Assembly: GCF_014695395.1 (NCBI RefSeq)
Contig: NZ_JACJOF010000033.1
Location: 1-64,000 of the forward strand
Length of the DNA stretch: 64,000 nucleotides
Reading direction: 5' to 3'
Origin: Nodosilinea sp. FACHB-131
GTDB lineage: Bacteria; Cyanobacteriota; Cyanobacteriia; Phormidesmidales; Phormidesmidaceae
Shown: piece after piece, positions 17,901 to 26,238 of the stretch
Position numbering within the stretch: the stretch's first letter is position 1
How the letters are laid out: every line of letters begins with the position of its first letter
Position numbers and translations under genes: made by a program
The notes under the pieces: generated by a model
Seen by the model: only the letters and a program-made list of their open reading frames with translations
Databases searched by the model: none
Told to the model about the DNA's origin: nothing

Positions 17901-20458
17901 AGTCAGCCTCTGGGCTCAGCCGCTACCTGGTTAGCGGCACCTACACCCTGGGTAACCAGCCCCAGATCAACGGCGAACTTGTGGTTGACAATGGCCAAAT
18001 TCAAGACCTTCTCCGAACGTTTCTCATTTTTGAGCAGGCCGATTTTCGCTTTAACCCGCTGCGGCCCCCCGAGTGGTTCCGCCCCGCCACCCCAGCCGAT
18101 TTGGCCTCGCTAGAGCAGGTGCAGCCCGTGGGCGATCGCAACGCCAGCCTGCTCGATCAGCTCCGCCGTCTGGCCGAAGTGCAAGAGCTCAAAGATATGC
18201 TGGCAGCCCAGGGCGAAACCGCTACCCTGCCCCCTCTCGATGAGTTTGTCGGCAGCTTCTCGGGCAAAGTGACCGCCAACGGTACCGTGCCTGACAGCCT
18301 CAACGTCACCTTCGACCTGGCCGGGGCTGACTGGGTCTGGGGCAACGCCGACGGCAGCAACGGTGCCACCTATCGCATCGACGAGGTGATTGCTAAGGGC
18401 AGCTACCAGGACAGCGTCATTCGCTTCGAGCCGGTCAGCCTACGCTCCAACTTCGCCAACTTTTCTGACACCACCCAGCAGGGTGTCGGGCTGGCTACCC
18501 TCAACGGCGACTTTAGCCTGCGTCCTGATGACCCCGTGGCCCGCACGCTGCGGCTAGAGGTTAGTGACGTGCCCATCAACGCGCTGCGCCAGCCCTTACG
18601 CCTACCCGACAACCTTGACGGTCTGGTCAACCTGGGGGCCACCCTCACCGGCACTCTGGCTGCTCCCCAGGTGCGCGGCCAGCTAGCAATCAACGAAGCC
18701 ACCATCAACCGCAACGCCATCGATTTGGCCACCGCCAACTTTCGGTACGAAGACGCCCGCCTCAACCTGATCAGCCGGGTCGCCATTGACGAACAAGTCG
18801 ACCCGCTGCGGCTGGTGGCCACCGTGCCCCTGCCCCTGCCCGGTCTCCGTCAACAGCCCGAAACCGACACGGTCGACATTTCCCTCAGGGTACGCGACGA
18901 GGGCTTTGCCCTGCTCAATCTGTTCACCCGCGCCATCACCTGGGAGTCAGGCCCAGCCAGCCTCGACCTAGCCGTTCAAGGGCGCTGGCCCGTCAACCAA
19001 CCCATTCAGGAAGCCCTCACCACCCTCAATGTGACCGGCAATGCCAACCTTGAGGGTGTCACTATCAGCTCCCGCAGTCTGTCCGAGCCCCTCACCAATA
19101 TCCAGGGCCGTATCGACGTGCTCGAAGGCCAAGACACCATCCGCGGCAACTCTGTCTACACCAACGGCCTAGTGCTCGCCGTCCAAAATCTAGAGGGCGA
19201 CTTTAGCAACGGTAAGGTAACAGCCGAGGGCAACCTCAAGCTGCTGCCCTCAGTGCAAGACTTAGCCCCTGGGTTATTTGACGCCCGCACGGCCCTGGAG
19301 AATGGGGAATCGCCCCTCCCCGCAGGTGACAACCCCTTCCGCGTGACCCTCGACAACATTGCCCTTGACCTGCGTAACCCCGCTGGCACCTATCGGGGTC
19401 GCGTCGATGGCAACGTTGTTGTCGACGGCAGCGTCTTTTTGCTGCCGCCCCTGGTCTACGGCGAAGTAAAGCTGTCAAACGGGCTGCTCACCCTGCCCGA
19501 TACCAGCGTTGGAGGAGGCACCCCAACCACCTTTGCTTCTACCGCAGAGCCCAGCATCTTTGACCCCATTCCTCCGGTGCTAGAAGACTTTAAGCTGGTG
19601 CTAGCTGAGAATGTGCGGTTGGCCGTCCCCGGCATTGTGGATGTGAGGGCCGAAGGTACGCTAGACCTGGTGGGTACTGTCCCCAACATCAGACCTGATG
19701 GCCGCATCAATCTACCTTCGGGCCGCATTAACCTATTGACCACCGAGTTTCGCCTCACAGGCGACGAGAATTACGCCGAGTTTAGCGATCTTGACGAAAC
19801 CATCGACCCCTACTTGGTAGCCAACCTATCAGCGGCAGTGCCCGATAGCGCGGCGGCTGGCAACGCCTTAGCTGTAGCCACCCCCTTCCCCCGCAACGAA
19901 ATTAGCGTATCTCGCATCGACCAGCTGGGTCTCACCCAGGCTGGGGTGCAGACTGTACGCATTCGCGCCAGCGTCAACGGCCGCGTTAGCCGCGTAGTGA
20001 ATTTGCAGGGGGTAGAGCTATCCAGCACCCCACCCCGCTCCGAGGGTGAGATTGTGGCCTTGCTCAGCGGTGGGCTATTGGCAGCGCTTGAATCCACCTT
20101 GGGCAGTGTCTCAGGCGGCGGCGATGGGTTTCAGGGTCTGCTAGCTTTTGCGGGCTCGGCCCTGCTCAACAACCTGCAAAATCTGCTGGGGTCAGGGCTA
20201 GATCGCACCGAGCTACGCCTGTTTTCGGCCTCGCCACCGGGGCAGCAGACAGGTGCTCTCGACATCGGCGGCGAGATTGGCTTTAACTTTTCTCCCAGTA
20301 TCTCGGTGTCAGTGCAAAAAGTGTTTACGAATGTCACCCCCGCCGTGTTTAGCGTGCGCTATCGCATCAACGACCAGATTACCGTGCGGGGTATTACCAG
20401 CTACGAGCAGTTCAATGAGAACACTGGCGCAGTTGTAGAATTTCGATTTCAGCCTTGA
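14960..20458 (+). CDS. TamB-like translocation/assembly (AsmA-superfamily) protein
   Basis: 1832 residues, the largest protein in the window. It has a short acidic E-P-repeat N-terminus, then one membrane anchor (residues about 33-55, LTAGLLLGALLVLGGAAALGGWLW), then some 1700 residues of beta-rich repeats with recurring L-x-G-x-A/L-x-L patterns. It ends in a TamB/DUF490 C-terminal domain (SLSVQKVF-like strands, VRYRINDQITVRGITSYEQ). TamB/AsmA proteins form a hydrophobic groove spanning the periplasm and are tied to outer-membrane protein insertion or phospholipid transfer. No TamA/Omp85 gene is adjacent. Signal peptidase I follows 75 bases downstream, so the two may be linked in envelope biogenesis. 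Confidence 0.88.
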   Translation: MTPSQEPEPSREPETSQEPETFQEPESGGSGRWLTAGLLLGALLVLGGAAALGGWLWSRNHLVPLLARELSEALERPVELGPVERVGLSGVRLGPSKIPPTPTDPDSLSLTAVEVQFKLWDLWRRELPLTVTLEQGELYLEQNAEREWFDLDLDLSDRDPERDPFINVNLDQLYVKDSQLTMVPYVQGDVEPVQVAIKNLQGQLDFNETFIEVPEDPNSPIETRQLDLKLSGESIQGGDLDLTGSVLLPPPKETPSETADSPVDPTEVAGPGLRANINLRTQKARTTDIMPLVDSFLEEPLPVQFPAGVISGQADIESGAGIPTNVVGTARVEEGSVVHPILPEPLQNVQGDVRFRGRTFEFENVTASMGDLTARAGGSLNLDEGYNLSGQVNPFTVAQASELLDRSLPVEASGTFGADVTMTGPLGKPVLTTELISQDQVTIDRIAFREVRATGTLRSPNLAIDNILAVPVGGGTLTGSGVFTFGEPGRLTLVLAGDRIPADTIGQAYGLSEQVALGPVFFEAEIAGPVNQLVGTASWRAPMGNYPAQGNLRLAGNQVRFTDTFVQVAGGTIAGDGLLANGQWNADLRGQGVQLSRLGASVDGVASGTAQLSGTLNNPGLAGVRGQGNGAIALAGGGTVLTDVSLAGGQWSADVEGRELQMAAFAPDLQGTARGNFRFTGSTDNLTLAGARGQGQLVLSDGLATAAARSPQLAQVRGPLTADLVWNGQAVLVQQANTAGIQANGFITPQLSGPGAPAIANLDLNLNVDNFSLAALPIPQVIPLTGNAFFNGRLRGRPGALALSGDASLVGLQAGDLAFASPLSGPVNYNQGAALAVDLTGGGDRVYVATAGGERDLAFEIRSGEALAEGYTRGDNLYATVENLPLDDLHLPQAGINGIGTVSGLISRAEIVANLRQPTLQATFDVQDPSVGYLRLPNETTTVAIDPTAPERPAEFTRYGRLRGSVTYANNVIGLAGVVLESASGLSRYLVSGTYTLGNQPQINGELVVDNGQIQDLLRTFLIFEQADFRFNPLRPPEWFRPATPADLASLEQVQPVGDRNASLLDQLRRLAEVQELKDMLAAQGETATLPPLDEFVGSFSGKVTANGTVPDSLNVTFDLAGADWVWGNADGSNGATYRIDEVIAKGSYQDSVIRFEPVSLRSNFANFSDTTQQGVGLATLNGDFSLRPDDPVARTLRLEVSDVPINALRQPLRLPDNLDGLVNLGATLTGTLAAPQVRGQLAINEATINRNAIDLATANFRYEDARLNLISRVAIDEQVDPLRLVATVPLPLPGLRQQPETDTVDISLRVRDEGFALLNLFTRAITWESGPASLDLAVQGRWPVNQPIQEALTTLNVTGNANLEGVTISSRSLSEPLTNIQGRIDVLEGQDTIRGNSVYTNGLVLAVQNLEGDFSNGKVTAEGNLKLLPSVQDLAPGLFDARTALENGESPLPAGDNPFRVTLDNIALDLRNPAGTYRGRVDGNVVVDGSVFLLPPLVYGEVKLSNGLLTLPDTSVGGGTPTTFASTAEPSIFDPIPPVLEDFKLVLAENVRLAVPGIVDVRAEGTLDLVGTVPNIRPDGRINLPSGRINLLTTEFRLTGDENYAEFSDLDETIDPYLVANLSAAVPDSAAAGNALAVATPFPRNEISVSRIDQLGLTQAGVQTVRIRASVNGRVSRVVNLQGVELSSTPPRSEGEIVALLSGGLLAALESTLGSVSGGGDGFQGLLAFAGSALLNNLQNLLGSGLDRTELRLFSASPPGQQTGALDIGGEIGFNFSPSISVSVQKVFTNVTPAVFSVRYRINDQITVRGITSYEQFNENTGAVVEFRFQP
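14966..15037 (+). repeat. Four-copy 18-bp tandem repeat inside the TamB-like gene
   Basis: Four consecutive 18-bp units of the form CCTTCTCAAGAACCAGAG, differing at one to three positions, encode (P/T)-(S/F)-(Q/R)-E-P-E four times at residues 3-26, before the membrane anchor. The unit length is a multiple of three, so copy-number change would keep the frame. Confidence 0.8.
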
Positions 20459-20533
20459 GCTCAGGGGCAACGCTGGGCTTGTAAGGTGGAAGGGAAAAGA
20501 AACACTGCCCCATACCACGACAACGACAAGCCG

Positions 20534-21157
20534 ATGGATCCTAAGCTGCCGCAATCTGCCCCACCCACACCCCCTACTGAAGAAAAAGCGCTATCAGCGG
20601 AGGGTTCAGCTTGGGCTCGCTGGCGATCGCTGTGGACAGGGCAGTGGAGCAATATCCGAGTGCTGGCGATCGCCCTAGCCATCGCCCTCACAGTGCGGGT
20701 GCTGATTGCTGAACCTCGCTACATTCCCTCGAACTCAATGGATCCGACGCTGCACATCGGCGATCGCCTGCTGGTCGAAAAAATTAGCTACCGCTGGCAG
20801 CCCCCCCACCGGGGCGATATCGTAGTGTTTGCGCCACCGCCGCAGCTGGCTCAGCTAGGATATGAGGCTCGTCAGGCCTTTATCAAACGAGTGATTGGCG
20901 AGCCTGGCCAAACCATCGCCGTTCGCCAAGGACAGGTGATCGTTGACGGCGAACCGCTGCAAGAGGACTACACCCTCGAAGCACCGGCCTACACGTTAGA
21001 GCCCGTCACCGTCCCCCCAGGGCAGGTGTTTGTCATGGGCGACAACCGCAACGACAGCAACGACTCCCACGTGTGGGGCGGGCTCCCTCAGCAAAACATC
21101 ATTGGCCGCGCCCGGTTCCGGTTTTGGCCCCTCGATCGCCTCGGCCCCGTCGGTTAA
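20534..21157 (+). CDS. lepB: Signal peptidase I
   Basis: 207 residues. It has a cytoplasmic Pro/Glu-rich tail, one membrane helix (about 41-59), the nucleophile serine in PSNSMDPTL (Ser68) and the general-base lysine in FIKRVIGEPG (Lys118). Box E is MGDNRNDSNDSHVWG. It removes signal peptides from exported proteins on the outer face of the plasma or thylakoid membrane; cyanobacteria usually have two paralogues. ATG 20534 (MDPKLPQ) is preferred over an upstream frame start at 20486, which lies almost against the preceding stop. Confidence 0.94.
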   Translation: MDPKLPQSAPPTPPTEEKALSAEGSAWARWRSLWTGQWSNIRVLAIALAIALTVRVLIAEPRYIPSNSMDPTLHIGDRLLVEKISYRWQPPHRGDIVVFAPPPQLAQLGYEARQAFIKRVIGEPGQTIAVRQGQVIVDGEPLQEDYTLEAPAYTLEPVTVPPGQVFVMGDNRNDSNDSHVWGGLPQQNIIGRARFRFWPLDRLGPVG

Positions 21158-21404
21158 GCATCAAAAATTCAGGCGTGGGCAATCGCCGTCTCAGCTGTCC
21201 TTAGCAAGGCAGGAGAATTACCTGATACAACGGGGATTGCCTCAAATCCCTATTTCCTATTTATTGACCCAGGGCGCTATGGTCTAGGGCCACAGCCCCA
21301 AATCTTTGGCTAACTGCCCAATGGCATACTGCATTACCACCACAGCCCAAGGGGTTGTGTAAGATCAAAGCGACTTCAGATTACGCGATCGCGAGGAAAG
21401 CTTC

Positions 21405-22049
21405 ATGCTTGTACAGCTTGTTCGCCCCCTGGTGCGCACCCAAGTGCAAATGCTGGCTCAGGCTCAGTCGGCCAGCAGCAAGCTGGTGGGCATGGTATCG
21501 CAGTGGCTCGGCTACCTAGGCATTCATGCCGAAGTGACCCAGCTGCAAACCACCGGCAATCGCATTCAGGTCTCGCTCTGTGTGGGCAAGCCGGAGCAGT
21601 GTACTGAGGCTGAGTGGCAGCAAATTCTCGATAACCTCAACCGAGATGTCAACGCTGCCCCCGCCGTCGACACCCTCGCCTACAGTGCTATGCCCCCAGC
21701 TCATCAGAGCAAGGTGCAGCGACTTTTGGCCGCCATTCTCCACGCCAGCGGACAAGACCCCCTCGCAGACTGGCTCGCCCTGCGTCCCAGACTAGTGTCC
21801 ATGGGCATGGAAGAATCGTTGCTGATGGGCATTCACGCAGCCCTAAAGGTACCCATGCCGATGGCTCTTTTAGTGGAGCAACTCGAACCCGAAGTAGCCG
21901 CCTTTGTGCTGTCAAAAGCCATTCACATTGCCCTGCTAGACCAGCAAATTAGCCAAGCTGAAGACACTGCCCTCAAAGCCCTGCTCAATGCCGTCGATTC
22001 CGGCAGAGATCCTCGTGCCGAGTCGGTTCCTGTCTCTGGGATGCCCTAG
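21405..22049 (+). CDS. Hypothetical protein (weak TerB-like C-terminus)
   Basis: 214 residues, soluble, no signal peptide. The N-terminal part (MLVQLVRPLVRTQVQMLAQAQ) is an amphipathic helix. The C-terminal half is all-helical, with a pattern (VQRLLAAILHASG..., AIHIALLDQQISQAEDTALKALL) loosely like the acidic metal-binding TerB fold; this resemblance is weak. The start is supported by GAGGAAAG seven bases upstream. The 247 bases before it hold no gene that I can see. I cannot assign a function. Confidence 0.6.
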   Translation: MLVQLVRPLVRTQVQMLAQAQSASSKLVGMVSQWLGYLGIHAEVTQLQTTGNRIQVSLCVGKPEQCTEAEWQQILDNLNRDVNAAPAVDTLAYSAMPPAHQSKVQRLLAAILHASGQDPLADWLALRPRLVSMGMEESLLMGIHAALKVPMPMALLVEQLEPEVAAFVLSKAIHIALLDQQISQAEDTALKALLNAVDSGRDPRAESVPVSGMP

Positions 22050-22133
22050 GATTGACGCTGCACGAATGGCGCAGCCGCAACTTAAGACTAGGGCGATCGC
22101 GGCCCATCGCCCCAAATTGCAACCGCTAACCCT

Positions 22134-22568
22134 ATGGACTCTGCTGCCGTTCTATTTCACCTTGCTTTTCCTGTGGCCGACATTTCCACAGCGAAGGACT
22201 TTTACGTCACTGGGCTGGGCTGTAAGCCAGGACGGGAAACGGCCAGCTCTCTCATTCTCAACCTCTGTGGCCATCAGCTCGTGGCCCACACCACCGCTGA
22301 GATCACTCCGCAAAAGGGAATTTATCCCCGCCACTTTGGCCTGGTGTTTTTGGCCGAGACCGATTGGGAAGCCCTGCTGCACCGGGCCAAGGATAAGCAA
22401 CTCAATTTCTACCAGGGCGAAAAGCGACGCTTTGTGGGCAATATCCTAGAACATCGCACTTTCTTCTTGCAGGATCCATTTTTTAACCTACTGGAGTTTA
22501 AGTATTACTGTCACCCCAGCGCCATCTTTGGCGAGGTTGACGAGGCTCGAGTGGGAGATGCCCAATAA
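22134..22568 (+). CDS. VOC-family (glyoxalase/dioxygenase-fold) protein
   Basis: 144 residues with the paired beta-alpha-beta-beta-beta layout of the vicinal oxygen chelate superfamily. LFHLAFPVADISTAKDFYVTGLGC opens the first module and RTFFLQDPFFNLLEFKYY closes the second, with metal-ligand candidates His (FHLAF), His (YPRHFGLVF) and Glu (LEFKYY). Members include glyoxalase I, dioxygenases and resistance proteins; the substrate is not readable. It starts 84 bases after the hypothetical gene, and a CobW-type gene follows 88 bases later. Confidence 0.8.
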   Translation: MDSAAVLFHLAFPVADISTAKDFYVTGLGCKPGRETASSLILNLCGHQLVAHTTAEITPQKGIYPRHFGLVFLAETDWEALLHRAKDKQLNFYQGEKRRFVGNILEHRTFFLQDPFFNLLEFKYYCHPSAIFGEVDEARVGDAQ

Positions 22569-22656
22569 GCTACTCCACCGCTGAGTCGCAATAGAAGTTG
22601 TTCTCTCTCCCCGGCTGTCGCCGTGATAGGTTGAGGGTCAGCGCAATGGAAAGGCT

Positions 22657-23712
22657 ATGCATAAAATTCCAGTCACCATCATTACCGGCTTTTTGGGGGC
22701 AGGCAAAACCACCCTGATTCGCCAGCTGCTGCAAAACCCAGAGGGTCGGCGCATTGCCGTGCTGGTCAACGAGTTTGGCGAAGTCGGCATTGACGGCGAC
22801 CTGCTGCGCAGCTGCCAGGTGTGTGACGAAGATGGGGAGGCGATCGCCCCCGAAACCAACATTCTCGAACTCACTAACGGCTGCCTCTGCTGCACCGTGC
22901 AGGAGGAGTTTTTGCCCACCATGCAGCAGCTCATGACCCGTCGCGACCAGATCGACTGCATTGTGATCGAAACCTCTGGCCTCGCCTTGCCAAAGCCTCT
23001 GGTACAAGCCTTTCGCTGGCCTGAAATTCGCACCGCTGCTACCGTTGACAGCGTCATTACCCTAGTTGACTGCGAAGCGCTGGCCGCTGGCGACCTGGTG
23101 GGCGACCTACCCGCTCTGGAGGCTCAGCGCCAGGCCGACGACAGCCTCGACCACGAAACACCCCTCGAAGAACTGTTTGAAGACCAGCTCAACTGCGCCG
23201 ACCTGGTGTTATTGACCAAGGTAGATAAGGTAAGCGCAGGCGATCGCACCCGCATCGAAACTTGGCTTACCCAGCAGCTGCCCCACCCGGTCAAAGTACT
23301 AAGTTTGGCCGGGGGTGAGGGTAGCAACCCGATCAGCCCCGACCTACTGCTGGGCTTTAACGCCGCCGTCGAAGACAACCTTGATAGCCGCCCTAGCCAC
23401 CACGACCATGAGCATGATCACGACCATGACGACGACATCGTCGCTATCCCCATCGTGCTCGATCAAAGTTTTGAACCAAAGGCTCTGGTCAAGCGGTTAG
23501 AAATTCTTGCTGCCAACCACGAAATCTACCGCATCAAGGGCTTCGTTGATGTTCCCAACAAAGCCATGCGCCTGGTAGTTCACGGCGTTGGCCAGCGGTT
23601 TGACTCCTTCTTTGACCGAGCCTGGCGACCCAGCGAGCCTCGCCAAACGAGACTGGTCGTAATTGGTAAGGATTTGGATCAAGAGGTGATTCGGGCTGCG
23701 ATCGCCGCCTAA
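22657..23712 (+). CDS. CobW/COG0523-family GTP-dependent metal chaperone
   Basis: 351 residues. The P-loop GFLGAGKT spans residues 11-18 and the metal-binding CxCC motif (NGCLCCTVQEEF) has cysteines 76, 78 and 79. The switch region has ETSGLALPKPL, the G4 motif is TKVDKV, and a His/Asp-rich loop (HHDHEHDHDHDDD) precedes the CobW C-terminal domain. COG0523 proteins deliver zinc, cobalt or other metals to target enzymes using GTP. The His-rich loop suggests zinc or cobalt/nickel, but there is no adjacent Zur-box gene or cobalamin gene to settle it. GGAAAGG lies just before the start. Confidence 0.9.
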   Translation: MHKIPVTIITGFLGAGKTTLIRQLLQNPEGRRIAVLVNEFGEVGIDGDLLRSCQVCDEDGEAIAPETNILELTNGCLCCTVQEEFLPTMQQLMTRRDQIDCIVIETSGLALPKPLVQAFRWPEIRTAATVDSVITLVDCEALAAGDLVGDLPALEAQRQADDSLDHETPLEELFEDQLNCADLVLLTKVDKVSAGDRTRIETWLTQQLPHPVKVLSLAGGEGSNPISPDLLLGFNAAVEDNLDSRPSHHDHEHDHDHDDDIVAIPIVLDQSFEPKALVKRLEILAANHEIYRIKGFVDVPNKAMRLVVHGVGQRFDSFFDRAWRPSEPRQTRLVVIGKDLDQEVIRAAIAA

Positions 23713-23715
23713 CCT

Positions 23716-24705
23716 CTACCCATACAGCCCTGCCACATACTCCCCATAGCCGTTGTAGATCACCGTGGGCTGCTGCTCCCAGGAAAACATCGCCGTAGAT
23801 TTTCCGATCAGCCGCTCTTTAGCCTGCGACCAGCGGGGGTGAGGCACATCGGGCTCTACATTGGCCTCAAACTTATACTCATTGGGGGCTAGCGTATTCC
23901 AGTAGGTGGCGGGCTGCTCGGCTACAAACTCAATTTTGACAATCGATTTTGCCCCCTTGAAGCCATACTTCCAGGGCACCACCATGCGAATTGGCGCACC
24001 GTGCTGTTTCGGCAACCGACGCCCGTACACGCCCACCGCAAAAAAGGCCAGGTCGTTGGCCATTTCCTCCACGGTCAACCCCTCGGTGTAGGGCCAGGGC
24101 AGGTTGCGGGCAAAGCCCAGGCTGGGCCCTGGACACACCGCCGCGTCATAGTAGGAGGTAAAGCGAACGTACTTAGCCGCTGAGTTGGGCTCCACCGCCG
24201 CTATCAGCAATCGCATGGGGAAACCAATCCAGGGCACCACCATCGCCCAGGCTTCTACACAGCGAAACCGGTAGATGCGCTCCTCTAGGGCAAAGCGCTG
24301 AGTTAGGTCATCTAAGCTAAAAGCTTGAGGATTTTTTACTAGCCCTGTCACCTCTAGGCTCCACGGGTCAGTGGGCAGGGCCTGGGCGCTCGCCCAGATA
24401 TCTTTGCTACTACCAAACTCGTAAAAATTGTTGTAGCGGCTGGCATACTGTTGTGGCGTCGGCTCTCGTCCAGCATCGGCAAAGGCAGCGTTGAGCCTCG
24501 CCCCACTCAAGGGTTCTCCTAGGGTATTTGCCAAGTCTGCGTCCATTGCCGGCGATCGCTGGCAGCCCCCTGCTGAAGCAGCCGCAAACCCTACGCCAGC
24601 CCCAATCAACGACTTCATAAACCGTCGTCGCTGCCAAAATACCCCCTCAGCCGTTACTCGAGACTCTGGCAGCTGCCAGTTGGGGCGAGACCGAAAGAAA
24701 ACCAT
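23716..24705 (-). CDS. msrP: Protein-methionine-sulfoxide reductase catalytic subunit MsrP (YedY-type molybdoenzyme)
   Basis: 329 residues. A twin-arginine signal (RRRFMKSLIGAGVGFAAAS) indicates Tat export. The molybdenum-coordinating cysteine is in RFRCVEAWAMVVPW, followed by GFPMRLLI and the conserved VPWKYGFKGAKSIVKIEF segment. MsrP repairs oxidised methionines in periplasmic proteins, taking electrons from the membrane haem protein MsrQ, which I do not see nearby. ATG 24705 gives a sensible signal peptide; an ATG at 24762 would add 19 residues. It converges with the CobW-type gene, with only three bases between the stops. Confidence 0.92.
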   Translation of the reverse strand: MVFFRSRPNWQLPESRVTAEGVFWQRRRFMKSLIGAGVGFAAASAGGCQRSPAMDADLANTLGEPLSGARLNAAFADAGREPTPQQYASRYNNFYEFGSSKDIWASAQALPTDPWSLEVTGLVKNPQAFSLDDLTQRFALEERIYRFRCVEAWAMVVPWIGFPMRLLIAAVEPNSAAKYVRFTSYYDAAVCPGPSLGFARNLPWPYTEGLTVEEMANDLAFFAVGVYGRRLPKQHGAPIRMVVPWKYGFKGAKSIVKIEFVAEQPATYWNTLAPNEYKFEANVEPDVPHPRWSQAKERLIGKSTAMFSWEQQPTVIYNGYGEYVAGLYG

Positions 24706-24762
24706 AGCGGTGAGCCCTAGGATTACAGACGGCGATCGCCAGTCTAAAACCCATTTTGGCAT

Positions 24763-25389
24763 TGTCTTTCTGGCCCTAGATGAATTTGAAGTGAGAAAGG
24801 CACCGCTGCACCGAACCTAAGCATTAACTCCGAACTTATGTAACACTTCTAGACCCACCCCAGGGAAAATACGGGTCTTTGTTCTAGTCACCCAAGCAGA
24901 AGTTAAAGACTTAATTTCAATCCAGAGCTAGGTGCGCTCGGTCATCTCCGTAAGAATCGGCAGACTTCGCCAAAAATTTACAGAGCCGTAGAAATTATGT
25001 GAACGGGGCTAGACCCCTTGGAGTGCAAGGCCTGGCAATTCACGAAATTCGAGGGTAGCACCCCAAATTAGCCCATTAGGGCTCCGGCGGGAAGTGCCCA
25101 AGCAGGAAGACTTTAGAACAGAATCGCCAGCTCTTATACTAATGAGGCGAGTCCATAGGTATCCGTAGTTACGCCATTGTGGTCGCTTCCGTCGGCCCTT
25201 AGGCTTATATCACGAGCACACGATCCTGTGATGCACTGCCTTGTCGTTAACAGAGAGCAGCCGGGCGAGGGTAGCAAGGTTTTCTTTGCCGCCTATCCCC
25301 CAGCTACCTTTGCTACCGTCTAAGGCCCCACCGTCAGGCAGCATAGTTCTCGGTTTACCCAACTGGATTCACCACTTCCTGAGATCGCC
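24763..25389. other. Long spacer between divergent msrP and sigF
   Basis: About 630 bases without a supported gene. No tRNA or obvious structured RNA was seen. A candidate promoter lies at 25112-25140 (listed separately), leaving a possible 5' leader of roughly 240 bases for sigF. Confidence 0.4.
25112..25140 (+). promoter_or_regulatory. Candidate sigma-70-type promoter for sigF
   Basis: TTTAGA (25112-25117) and TATACT (25135-25140) are 17 bases apart, with four of six matches to the -35 consensus and five of six to the -10 consensus. It is placed by eye only. Confidence 0.35.
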
Positions 25390-26169
25390 ATGGTCGCTAC
25401 TTCCCGATTTCAAGCTACAGGCAGCACCCTAGAACTGCTGCGGCTCTATCAAAGCAATCCCGATCTCAATCTGCGCAATCAGCTAGTGCAGCTCAACATT
25501 GGCTTAGTCCGGCGTGAGGCCTACCGTTGGCTGCAACAATCTAACGAAACCTTTGACGATCTCATGCAGGTAGGTAGCCTAGGGCTGATTCGCGCCATTG
25601 AACGCTTTGACATGGGCAAGGGCTATGCCTTCAGTTCCTTTGCAATCCCCTACATTCGCGGTGAAATTCAGCACTACCTGCGCGACAAAAGCACCTCTAT
25701 GCGCATCCCGCGGCGGTGGCAGGCGTTGCAGAGTCAGTCGTCCCGGGTCATTCGCCAACTGCAAGCCGACCTAGGTCGTCTGCCCAACGATGCTGAAATT
25801 TCTGCTGCCCTCGATATCACAATAGCCGAGTGGCAAGAGGTCAAGCTGGCCACTCGCAACCGCTCTCTGCTGAGCCTCGACGCCCCAGTGCAAGACGAGG
25901 AATCAGGCTGCCTAGGTGACCTGCTGCCCGATCTCAAATACAGAAGCTTTCAGCTGGCCCAGGAAGATCAAATTCGCCTCCAGCAGGCTCTGCACCAGCT
26001 TGAGAATCGCACCCGCGAAGTGCTGGAATTTGTCTTTCTCTACGACCTTACCCAAAAAGAAACCGCCGAGCGCATGGGGATTAGCGCCGTTACCGTATCG
26101 CGCCGGGTGAAGCAAGGGCTTAAGCATTTGCAGGTGCTAATGGTGTCTAACGAAGATGAAACCGCCTAA
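25390..26169 (+). CDS. sigF: RNA polymerase group 3 sigma factor, SigF type
   Basis: 259 residues with sigma regions 2 (LVRREAYRWLQQSNETFDDLMQVG...YAFSSFAIPYIRGEI), 3 and 4 (LENRTREVLEFVFLYDLTQKETAERMGISAVTVSRRVKQG). Region 1 is absent, and the layout matches cyanobacterial SigF, the sporulation/flagellar-like group 3 factor. In Synechocystis, SigF is required for pilus formation and phototactic motility. It starts at ATG 25390 after a long divergent spacer. The next gene, 69 bases downstream, encodes a membrane protein with a PilP-like end, which fits a link to surface structures. Confidence 0.9.
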   Translation: MVATSRFQATGSTLELLRLYQSNPDLNLRNQLVQLNIGLVRREAYRWLQQSNETFDDLMQVGSLGLIRAIERFDMGKGYAFSSFAIPYIRGEIQHYLRDKSTSMRIPRRWQALQSQSSRVIRQLQADLGRLPNDAEISAALDITIAEWQEVKLATRNRSLLSLDAPVQDEESGCLGDLLPDLKYRSFQLAQEDQIRLQQALHQLENRTREVLEFVFLYDLTQKETAERMGISAVTVSRRVKQGLKHLQVLMVSNEDETA

Positions 26170-26238
26170 AACGCTCTGCATCCTCGGAATTGAGCTATCG
26201 TTTAGGAACATCGGCTCAGGAAGCAAGGAGGCTCAGCC

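Noticed and set aside
24763..25389. Possible tRNA or small RNA in the long msrP-sigF spacer
   Set aside because: No T-loop GGTTCRANYCC match or cloverleaf pairing was found by eye on either strand.
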